NCBI GenBank assembly: GCA_026225945.1
Contig: JAMJFZ010003736.1
Span: forward strand, 62,001 to 126,000
DNA length: 64,000 nt
Reading direction: 5' to 3'
From: Cricetomys ansorgei
Lineage: Eukaryota > Chordata > Mammalia > Rodentia > Nesomyidae
The first letter of the stretch is position 1. Each line of letters begins with the position of its first letter. The notes under the pieces are model-generated. The model made no database searches and was not told the origin of the DNA. It saw nothing but the letters and a program-made list of their open reading frames with translations. The position numbers were made by a program, and so were the translations under genes. Shown piece by piece: positions 55,245-64,000 of the stretch.

Positions 55245-55334
55245 ATGACAGCTCCTGCCAGGCTCTGCTTCTTGTCTGCTGCCCCAGAAACCAAGAACCT
55301 GCTGGAGATGTAGAAACTGGAGCCCGGCATCGGG
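55245..55334 (+). promoter_or_regulatory. Candidate 5' non-coding exon of gene E
   Basis: Same short ORF, donor GGG|GTGAGC, 1657 nt before the leader ATG. Confidence 0.3.
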
Positions 55335-56901
55335 GTGAGCCCAGCTTAGAGCTGCAGAACACCTTGGAGCAGGGCTGAGCCCTGAGAGGAAGATTTGGGG
55401 TCGGCTGGGTCTCCTTTGGCTCTGGACTCTCCCCCATGAAGTCACAGCCTTTCCCAGCTGGGAGCAAAGAGAAGCAGGTGAGCTGGCTTTGAAGACACCT
55501 GGGCACCGAAGCTGACCCAGAGAAGGGGTTATGTTCAGTGAGGCCCTGCAGGTCACTTCCCTGGTGGCTGGGCCTGGAGACAGCTCAGAGGTCATCTGAT
55601 TTATCCTCCCAGGCCTTCAGGCTGCCTGGTGCTTCCACAGGGCAGGAGGCTGGGGCAGACAAGGGTTTACTTGTGTTGTGTTCACCCTGTTCCACCCAGT
55701 AGGGCCTTTATCACAGACAGAGACTATGAGGATTAGCCTGACTGTGGGACATCGTGGCACTTGCTGAGATGTGGCCTGGAACCATGGCAGGGACTGGGCT
55801 GGGCAGAAGTTCAGACAAACCACAGAACCGAAAGCCAGGACAAGGTACTTGTGATGGCCCCACAGCCTTCTTGAGACATGTCTGTCTCTGGAGCCGCCAG
55901 GATGATGCCTGGGGACAGTTATGGAGTGGTAGAACCACAGGCAGCCATGATCCCCCTGGGGGAGGGGCAGGCACGGGCTCTGTGTCTGGGTCACAGGCAG
56001 TGTGTGGATGCTGGAGAGGTGGGGTGATGGTGTCTGCACTGGGCTCCTGAAGGTGCTGAGAGAGGGAGGGCCTGTTTTCTGGATCAGCTTGGCTGGGCTG
56101 TGGCCTGAATGGGGCTGGAAGGGAGGGAATGGCTTCCTCCCAGAGCCTCAGATGGCCCAGCTCCCCAGTCTTCTTCAGGGCTAAATCCCAAATCAGGCCG
56201 AGAAGAAGATCACAAGATAAAGCCATATTTGAAGGAAGGGATCTTTAATTCAATTAATTGAATGCTGGCCAGGAAGATGGACTCTGGCCAGGTCCATTCT
56301 GAGGTAAATAGGGAGTCTACCTGTGACCTCCAGAGCTCCCACAAAATGGCTCCAAGTCACGTGGCACAGGTGCTTATAAGTCAGAACCCAAGAGGCCATG
56401 TACTTCCCACCAGGTCCAATCAGCAGCAAGCATCTATCCTGACGAACTTCCTGTCTGGGTGTCTCCCACCTACAAGTGACCAAGCACATCCTGTGAGTAG
56501 GGTCAACTAAATGGGATCTTGGCATTCTCCACCCAACACTCCAGAAGGTTGTCTGCCCCCGGGCAATGAGATTACAGGATTCTGTCTTTCTGTTCCTCAC
56601 TTGAACAGCCCCAACCAGCACTCCAGGAAGTCATGGCCTTGCTGTATAGATCTTTCAGGCACAGCAATTAAAATTTAAACCTTTGCTCTACCAGGGCTGG
56701 GAGGAGCCTGGGTCTGGCTGTTTGTCATGTTGGGCTGTGGTGGCTTCACCTGTTAGCATGGATGTGTTTGCTCCTGCAGGACTGACTGCAGCCCTGAGCC
56801 CTGCTCTCCCTGATGAGGGGCCCCAGCTCTGGGAGGAACCTGCCTCCTGCTCTCTGTCCAGTGCCTTGGTCTGCCTCAGCTCTTCCTGCAGCTCTGAGGC
56901 C

Positions 56902-56986
56902 ATGGAGGATTGCTGCAAGTGCTCTCTGCTCCGCCATTTCTGCTTCCTCTTGGTACTCACCCAGCTCCTTACCTGGGTGTCCACAG
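56902..56986 (+). CDS. Gene E signal-peptide exon
   Basis: Same leader as gene D (MEDCCKCSLLRHFCFLLVLT); donor CCACAG|GTGAGA. Confidence 0.8.
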
Positions 56987-59900
56987 GTGAGAGTGTCTGG
57001 GTCTCTCTTCCCATGTCTCCCTGCGGTGAGTTTGATCTGCAATGTGCTGTGCAGTTCAGATGTGCTCGAAACTCTTTTAACCCTGGGAATTTCGTAGTGT
57101 TCCCTTTACAGTGAATAGTATAGAAACATCCAGGAGAGCATGTCTGCATCAGCACAGGAGGGGCTGAGGCTGGACTACTGTGAGCCCCACATCAGCCTGA
57201 GCTGCAGACCAGACCTCACCTGGGGAGCACAGTGGGGACCCAGGCTTGGAGCTGGCAGTGTGCCTGGGTGAGAGGAGCTGCAGAGGGCTGTGTTGGCTGA
57301 AGAAAGGGAGACCAGGAGAGAGAAGCAGCAGCTGAGGTTGGGAGATCCAGAGCAGGGAGCAGCCCTGTTGGCCAGGTCATACCTGCCGGGAAGAGGGGAC
57401 CCTGGGCTGGGCTTTGTCTCCATGCCAAGGGTCACAGTGCTCCACCATTTGTGGCACTGGGCCTGCATTTTTTATCTATTTACTTGTAGGTTCCGTTCTC
57501 AGTTGAGGAATAGGTTTTTCACTCATATGGAGTTTAATTTAATCCTAGTTCTACACGAGGGGCCCCTGAAGTCTTCTGGGTTTCCTTCTGGGTGCCAGTA
57601 ATACAGTCCATGTTACGGAAAATACCAGCTCTTGGGAAATATCAGACAGAAGTCCTGGTCCAGGAGTGGCTGTGGTGGCCAAGGGTGAAAGGGAGCAGCA
57701 CAGAGTGAGAAGCAGCTCCAGGGCCCACAGTGCCTGGAACTCAGTCCTCCTGGTCTAGGGGCCAAGGGCTCTCACGGTGAGACAGCAAACTTTCCTGGTG
57801 TCAGGAAGTGACCAGGGCTTCTAGGAATGCTGGTGGCTTTTTCACAGAAGCAGCGTTTGGCTGTGTGTCTACTTCAGGTGTGGGTGTTTCTCCAGCTTGT
57901 GTGACTGTGCACTGTATGTATGCCTGGTGCTCACAGAGTCCAGTGAGTTATACACAGCCGTGAGCCACCATGTGGGTGCTGGGAATTGAACCCAGGTCCT
58001 CTGGTAGAGTAGCCAGAGCTCTTTACTGCTCAGCCATTCTCTCTGGCCCCAGGATCTAGCCCCTGTTATAAAGTTCACATAGTTCTGTGGAGGAAGATGT
58101 GGGCTGAAGTAGTGAATTTAGGATTGGGATCAGGATTATCTTGGGTGTTGTTCCAAACAGGCAGGTAGAGCTTGTGTCTCAAGGTGTGGTCTCATGACCA
58201 ACGTGTGAGCATCTGCAGGGATCTTTACAAATGCAGGATCTTGTGTGAGAACCCTTTACCTGAAGGACTCCGTGATGTCCAGGTGCATGGGAAGTTGAGA
58301 ATGAGTGAGTGATTTCTTCACGGGAGGGCATGGGGCCGGGGCACAGGCAGGACAGAGATTTTCTACCGTCATTCACAGACTGCGGTGTTATGGTCTGGGA
58401 TCTCTTGCACATTAGTCATGGACGGCCAGTCCACAATGCCTAGAGCTGCCTCGTCTGCTCCGTGGCTCCTGCTCCCCTCACAGTGTGTCCTCTGCTCTGA
58501 CCTGTGTCTCTCCATCCTCTCACTGCTCTGTCTGTGTCCACAGAGGAGTTCCAGGTGCTTGGTCCCAGAGACCCCATTGTGGCTGCTCCAGGTGGGGAAG
58601 CCACCCTGCCCTGCTCCCTGTCTCCAGCCATGAGTGTGGAGGACATGGAGCTGAGGTGGTTCCGCAGGAGATTCTCAGAATCAATATTCGTCTATCGGAA
58701 CCGACAAGAGCAGAAAGAAGAGCAGATGGCTGAGTACTCAGGGCGGACCTCGCTGGTGAAGGACCAGCTCAGCCAAGGCAAGGCCGCTGTGCGCATCCAC
58801 CAGGTCCGGGTGTCAGACAGTGGGATTTATGTCTGCTTCTTCAAACAGGGATCCTTTAATGGAGAGGCCATCTTGGAGCTGAAGGTGGCAGGTGGGTTAA
58901 ATGATTGAGTGACCTCTCTTGGGGAGGAAACTAAGGGGTCATGTCTCTCAGCTCCTGACTTTATTTTTTGGGGCAAGGTCTCATGTAGACCAGACTGTCC
59001 TTGACCTTGTATGTCTGGAGGATGACCCTGGACTTCTGGTACTCTGTCTTCCTCCTAAGAGCTGGGCTCACAGGCATGCTCCCCCATACCTGTCTCTGCT
59101 CCCTCATGTTTATCTCTGTTTACTTTTTGTTCCATGTTTAGATGAGGAACAGGTGACTCATTCATACGCAGGTTAATTCAATTCTAGTTCTACATGAGGG
59201 GCTGAAGTGTGCTGGGCCTCGTTCTGGGTGCCAGGGCTACAGTCAGTGTTAGGGAAGAACAGCAGCTGTTGGAATTCAGGTTTTAGAAGTGTAGCAGAAA
59301 CATACACATATCAGCCAGTAGTCAGTTACAAATGATGATCAGTGCTCAGGATAAACGGCCAAGTAGAACAAGGAAGGAAGCTCAGGGTGTTGTCTTCTCT
59401 AAGGAGGAGAGCTGGCATCGGCCTGATGTCCTGGGGTCACAGGTGAGTGTGGATAATGGGGGAGATGGAGAGCAATGGTTTCACCCCAGGGCTGCTGGGA
59501 TTTGCTTCCTTCTGTTCCCTCTCCTGTGGATGAGGAATGATTGGCCAGTGCTCTGCATCCCCACAGTGGGCCATGGTCACCTTTCCTCTGGCAGTAGAGG
59601 CTCAACCTGGTCCCAACCCTATTCAATTCCCATGATGCCCTGTAAAAGGCTCCCCTGGAGTTCTTGACACATAGGTGCTGGTGGGGTCCCCGAGCCCAAA
59701 TGGCTTCTAGGGTCTTCAATTCTGTCCTCCTACAGAGATGGGCTCTGTCCCTGACGTGTATATCAAAGGTCCAGAAGACCATGGTGTGCGTGTGGCATGC
59801 AGGACTTCAGGGTGGTACCCGAAGCCCCAGGTGCAGTGGAGAGACTCCAGAGGGCAGACGCTCCCTGTGTCCTCTGAGACCCACACTGAAGATGATGCAG

Positions 59901-62900
59901 GGCTGTTCAGCATGGAGTCCTCCCTGGTGGTGACGGACAGCTCTTTGGGGAAGGTGACCTGCTCCATCTTCAACCCCATCTTGGGGGAGGAGAAGGCCAA
60001 GGCCGTGTTCATCCCAGGTGAGTGCAGTTCCTCACTCCTAAGAGGCTCAGGGAAGAGGATGACTTCCCTGGAATGCTGGGCTGCAGGTCCTCAGGCGTTC
60101 CCTGATGGGATGTCTGCCTGGGCCACAGCGCCCTTCTTCCCTCAGGCCTCTCCTTGGATGTCAACTTTTTTCGTGATGCTGTCCGTGATGGGACTTCTAG
60201 TATTGGGGACAGGCTGTTTTCTTGTTAGAGAATTTTCTGCAAGGTTGCACAGAGAGCGGGAAAGGGAAAATCTGCAGCGTGAGAAGGAGAAAGAGCAGAA
60301 GAAAAAGGAGGTGGAGCTGAAGACAAAGGAGGAGCAGCTGAAGACATTTAGAGAAGGAGCTGAAGACAATGGAGAAGGCACTGAAAATGACGGGTAAGTC
60401 AGGACAGGCTGAAGAAGAGGGTCAGGGTCCCGAGGAAGGTCTCCTGTTCTGGGATCAGAGTTGGTGGCCAGGGAAACCCAGAGAGGATGGTGGAGTCTGG
60501 GGCTCAGGGTCTGTAGTGTAGACTACAAGGAAACAAGAACATTTTTCCTGTTTGTCTCCCAAGTGCACAGCCCTCTTCTCTCTCTTTTCTCCGGACACTG
60601 CAGCAGGACCTTGGCGAGTCATGCCTTTCCTCCTGAGCCCCTGGGCCCTCCAAAGCCCAGTAGCTCAAATCCTCTGTGTCACTTTTCAGACCGGAGGAAA
60701 GCAGGCTACATGGCTGATGAGTGACTGTCCAGTGTCCAATGGTCCCTGGTAGCAAATGTGGCCAAAGTGGCCTCTCCTTGATTGTAGGCAGAGTGGGAAC
60801 CCCTTTTGGAGACAGAAGATTAAGTTCCTAGGAGGGGGAAGCCTGCTGTATGGAATCTCCTGGATCCCTGCGTGTGCGTCCACCCAGGGTAGAAGACAGG
60901 GATGTGATGGTGACCCCTGGATGAGTCCTGTGCCCTGGGTCTGGTTCCAACCATCCCTGCTAACGGCATTGATGAATTTTTGGGCTCCAGCAGCTCAAGA
61001 TTATTGTCTGTACCTGGAAACTAAACAGCAGATCTTGAAGTTTTGTTACATAGGTGTCTTAGTCAGGTTTCTGTCGCTGTGATAAAACTCCAAGCATAAA
61101 AACATCTGGGGAGGAAAGGGTTAATTGGTCTCATCCACTTTCACATCCCAGTCCCCCACTGAGGAAGCCAGGGCAGGAACTCAGGGCAGGAGCCTGGGGC
61201 AGGAGCTGAAGCAGAGACCATGGCAGAGGGCTCTCACTGGCTGCCCCTCTTGGCTGGTTCAGCCTGCTGTGGACACATCCCAGGACCACCTGCTCAGAGG
61301 AGGCTCCGCCCACAGTGGGCTGGGCCTTCTCCATCAACCATCAATCAAGATTGTGCCTTGTCTGCAGCCTGATCTCATGGAGGGATTTTCTCAGTTGAGG
61401 TTCCCTCTTCTCAGAGGACTCCAGCTTGTGTCAAATAGACAAAAAAGAAAACAAACAAACCAACTAGCACGAGAGGTTTATAAGTGAACACTGCCACAGA
61501 TCCAGGAACATGAGCTCTGCCTTCTCCTCAGTCCTCCTCCATGGAGTCTGCTCCTTCAGCTCCTGAAGGTGTTGATCAGAGAGATGGGGAGTGGCCAGGG
61601 CTGCTGACCTCCATGGGAACAGGATGGGGAGAGCGGGAGCTCCTGGCATAGTGGGCTCCTCCTTAGAGATATTTCACCTGGGGACACTGGGCGTTTCACC
61701 CAGGAACTCACTTCCTGTCCGTGTTTTATACACACTCTCCCTTCAGCACACCTCCCAATACACCTGACCAATGAACACTGATCTTGTAATGGTGTCTGAG
61801 GATTGTGAATAGCTTTACTTTATTCTCTAATGTGTTTCCCACATGGCAAAGGCTTTGTTGTTAACAGCAAAGCTGAATCATTATAGAATATAATATTTTT
61901 AAGATTTGGGTTTTGAAGTAGAGGCAGCCTGCTGACCAGTAAAAACCCACACAGAATTAGCAAAGCAGGAAATGTAGCCTATGACACCATCTTTCTCATC
62001 TGTGGCCTAAGGAATTTCCCATAACTCTCTGCAGCAGATGAAGGCCCAAGCTGATCCAGGTCCATGGCCATTGTGGAGTCCCATCCTCTGGGCAGAACAT
62101 GTGTCTTAGAGTTCTGTTGCTGGGATGAAACACCAGGACCGAAAGCAACTTGGGGAGGACAGGGTTTGTGTGACTTCCACTTCCATGATCACAGGGAAGT
62201 CACGGCAGGAACCCAAACAGGGCAGGAATCTGGAGCTAGGAGCTGAGGCAGAGGCCAGGAAGTACGTGCTGACTGGCTTGCTCCTGCTGGCTAGTTCAGA
62301 CTGTTTTCTCCTCTACCCCATGACCAGCTTCTAAGGGATGACACCGCCCACAATGGGCTGGGCTCTCCCACACTAATCACCCATCAAGAAAATGTCCCAC
62401 AGCCTTGCCCACAGGCCAATCCTGTGGAGGCATTTTCTCTGTTCAGATTCCTTCCTCCCAGATGCCCCCACCTTGTGTCAAGCTGACACAGGAACTAGCC
62501 AGCACCACATAGCTGTTGCCCTTGGACCTGCCAGAAGCTGTGAACACCCAAAGGAGACATGCAGAAGACTGGGCCCAATTAACTTCTGCCATGGTGTTAG
62601 GGGTGGGCTCAGGAGACCCCTCTGCTCCCCAAGGACTAACAGGGAATTCTTGGTTATTAGGAGAGAGGAGTCACAAAGCCCTACCTTTCCCTTCCTAAGA
62701 GAGTGTCTGTATGTATATATGTGTGTGTAATATGAGTGTATTTGTGTACATGTGTATGTGTCTGTGTGAGTGTGTTTGTATGGGTGCACGTACGACAGGT
62801 ACACTGTCTCCACTTCCCAGTTCTGTGTTCAGAACAGCTGCTGAGCAGATGCTGTAACCTCTAAACCACTCACAGAACCTGTGCTTCTCTTGTAGATTGG

Positions 62901-63803
62901 CGCATCGAGCAGTTCCAGGCCTGTGAGTGACTGTGTGCTTTGGGGACGCTCCTCCTGCTCTTCCCATGGCTCTGTTCTGTCCTTTGGTTCTCTGTGGTGA
63001 TGCAGATGGTGACAGCTTCAGTGGTGGTGGTGTGGAGGACAGAGCAGACAGGCTCTAAGCTGGGTGTGGTTCTCAAGGGCCCTGTGACTTTGTAACTCCC
63101 ATGAGCCTTCCAGGCCCTTCCCCTACTTGCAAGCCATGGTCTTGAGTCACAAGGCTCTCGTGTGAGGGACTTGTCCCTGTCCCAGAATTGAAGAGGCCTT
63201 GAGGAGGAGGTTGGGGAAGTTGTGGGCATTGGGGTCGTGGGAGGTCCCCCATGACTGATAACTCTGCCTGCAGGGCCTGTCACTCTGGATCCAGACTCTG
63301 CCCACCCTGCCCTTGCCATCTCTCAGGACAGGAAGACTGTGACTTGGAAGGGTACTCAGATGAGCTTTCATGGCCTCTTCAGTGTGTTAGGCTCTGAAGG
63401 CATCTCCTCTGGAAGATGTTACTGGGAGGTGAAGATAAAGAATGCATTCTGGAGCAAGTGGACTCTGGGGGTCTGTAGGGAAGGTGTGGAGAGGAACAAA
63501 TGGTACGGACAGTGTCCACATGAAGGGTTTTGGACTGTAGGGTGCAACATTTCTCAATATTTGGCCTTGACTGACACTGGGAGGGATTCACTATCCCTTG
63601 GAAATCCTCCCCATCATGTGGGTGTGTTTGTGGACTACAGTGAAGGCAGCATCTCCTTCTACAACATGAGTGACAGGTCCTACATTTTCTCCTTCCAGGA
63701 AGCTTCCTTCTCTGGGACTCTTTTTCCGTACTTCAGTCTTATGTCTAGAGGTGTTACGATGACCATCAGCTCTGAGGGGTTCCATGTGCCCAGTATCCCT
63801 TAG
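56902..63803 (+). CDS. Gene E: butyrophilin-like copy with intact B30.2 exon but frameshifted coiled coil
   Basis: Exons: signal peptide 56902-56986, IgV 58544-58891, IgC 59736-60017, membrane and coiled coil 60129-60393 (265 nt), 27-nt exons 60690-60716 (AT donor) and 62896-62922, B30.2 63274-63803. The B30.2 exon is open with a proper AG acceptor and a TAG right after FHVPSIP, the natural end of the domain. However, one extra T at 60347-60349 (ACATTTAGAG against ACATTAGAG in B and D) changes the exon phase, so splicing to the downstream exons gives early stops. The Ig ectodomain and membrane span lie upstream of the lesion and are intact. If that T is a sequencing error or polymorphism, E would be the only full-length IgV-IgC-TM-B30.2 gene here. 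Confidence 0.85.
57912..58048 (-). repeat. B2 SINE in intron 1 of gene E
   Basis: Inverted B2, same position. Confidence 0.8.
58544..58891 (+). CDS. Gene E IgV-domain exon
   Basis: Complete V-set domain as in D, with SFNGEA near the end. The Asn does not form an N-X-S/T sequon. Donor G|GTGGGT. Confidence 0.9.
59736..60017 (+). CDS. Gene E IgC-domain exon
   Basis: Acceptor cctacag, then EMGSVPDVYIKGPEDHG. Cys and Trp pattern intact. The next intron (60018-60128) is 111 nt and stop-free in frame. Confidence 0.9.
60129..60393 (+). CDS. Gene E transmembrane exon with 1-nt insertion in coiled coil
   Basis: The span begins STFFVMLSVMGLLVLGTG and the stop-transfer region is intact. After EEQLKT the extra T gives FREGAEDNGEGTENDG, and an unspliced read stops at the TAA inside the donor. 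At 265 nt it leaves phase 2 instead of 1. Confidence 0.85.
60690..60716 (+). pseudogene. Gene E 27-nt exon with AT donor
   Basis: DRRKAGYMA followed by ATGAGT, as in C and D. Confidence 0.75.
61055..61440 (+). repeat. Interspersed repeat R1, unit E
   Basis: Same element between the two 27-nt exons of gene E. Confidence 0.6.
62100..62508 (+). repeat. Interspersed repeat R2, unit E
   Basis: Same element, same position. Confidence 0.6.
62705..62788. repeat. TG/TATG microsatellite, unit E
   Basis: Same locus, about 80 bp. Confidence 0.85.
62896..62922 (+). CDS. Gene E second 27-nt exon (DWRIEQFQA)
   Basis: Acceptor ctcttgtag and donor GCCT|GTGAGT intact. Confidence 0.7.
63274..63803 (+). CDS. 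Gene E B30.2 (PRY-SPRY) exon, intact
   Basis: Acceptor gcctgcag. PRY: WPVTLDPDSAHPALAISQ. SPRY: GSEGISSGRCYWEVKIKN, FWSKWTLGVCREGVERNK, HHVGVFVDYSEGSISFYNM, GTLFPYF. It ends FHVPSIP-TAG. Length is 176 codons, normal for a BTN B30.2 domain. Confidence 0.9.
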
Positions 63804-63986
63804 TGTTCCAGGGAGGAGTCTCAGGGTTCCCCAGGAGAGTGGCTCAGCACCCCAGGGGTGGGGCTCAGCCCAGGCTCTTGTGTTTCCCACTCTCTCCCAG
63901 GGGAACAGTCCCCATTGCTCTCATCATATTCCTTCTGTCCGAGGAATCTCAGCCAGCCTACAACCTCACTAATTGAAAGAGAGTCT

Positions 63987-64000
63987 GAGCTGGAGATGTG
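63987..64000 (+). repeat. B2-type SINE start (unit E), cut by window end
   Basis: GAGCTGGAGATGTG in the same context as in the other units. Confidence 0.5.

Larger units (their letters stand above)
50886..56901. other. Intergenic region between genes D and E
   Basis: Near-identical copy of the C-D intergenic region (offset about 13,077), with the same deletion, the same empty retroviral target site (near 54467) and a TG tract with a slightly different repeat count. Confidence 0.6.
48838..61850 (+). repeat. Recent tandem duplication, right copy
   Basis: Spans the 3' part of gene D, the D-E intergenic region and the 5' part of gene E. The match ends near 61.85 kb, where E diverges (TTTTTAAGATTTGGG against TTTTTTAACCCTTTGGG in C and D). 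Confidence 0.75.

Overview
This window is mammalian genomic DNA, most likely from a murid rodent (rat- or mouse-like). The evidence is multi-exon genes with GT/AG introns and phase-1 immunoglobulin exons, tRNA-derived B2-type SINEs, an ERVK-type endogenous retrovirus, and TG and GGAA microsatellites. There are no bacterial or phage features. Species cannot be fixed from the sequence alone.

The backbone is a head-to-tail, plus-strand array of five butyrophilin/butyrophilin-like (BTN/BTNL) gene copies, called A to E here. A covers 1-3927 and has its 5' end outside the window. B is 11795-18710, C 30903-37808, D 43824-50885 and E 56902-63803. Each copy follows the family plan: a signal-peptide exon (28 codons), an IgV exon (348 nt), an IgC exon (282 nt), a transmembrane plus coiled-coil exon, two 27-nt exons, and a B30.2 (PRY-SPRY) exon. 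No gene symbol is given because I cannot decide by eye which BTN/BTNL gene this is.

The repeating unit is about 13-15 kb, or 19 kb where a retrovirus is inserted. Units C/D and D/E are offset by a nearly constant 13.08 kb and are almost identical over long stretches, which marks a recent tandem duplication. Its boundary falls inside a gene, so gene D is a hybrid with E-type 5' exons and C-type 3' exons.

The main biological observation concerns the two halves of the protein. The Ig ectodomain exons are open and well spliced in B, C, D and E. Every one of the five copies has lost the connection to an intact B30.2 domain, by different lesions. In A the membrane-exon splice donor is gone, a stop follows and a new AATAAA appears. 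B has several frameshifts in B30.2. C has lost the B30.2 splice acceptor. D has the same acceptor loss plus a frameshift. E has a 1-nt insertion in the coiled coil upstream of an intact B30.2 exon. The array therefore looks specialised for, or drifting towards, short membrane Ig proteins without the intracellular B30.2 sensor, or it is a cluster in partial decay.

Intergenic regions hold B2 elements, three diverged copies per unit of a ~400-bp interspersed repeat, purine tracts, TG microsatellites, an ERVK provirus with a deleted pol region (23436-28463) flanked by a 6-bp target-site duplication, and a related env-LTR fragment (8358-9361). The junctions of the two retroviral copies record an unequal exchange between units with and without the insertion.
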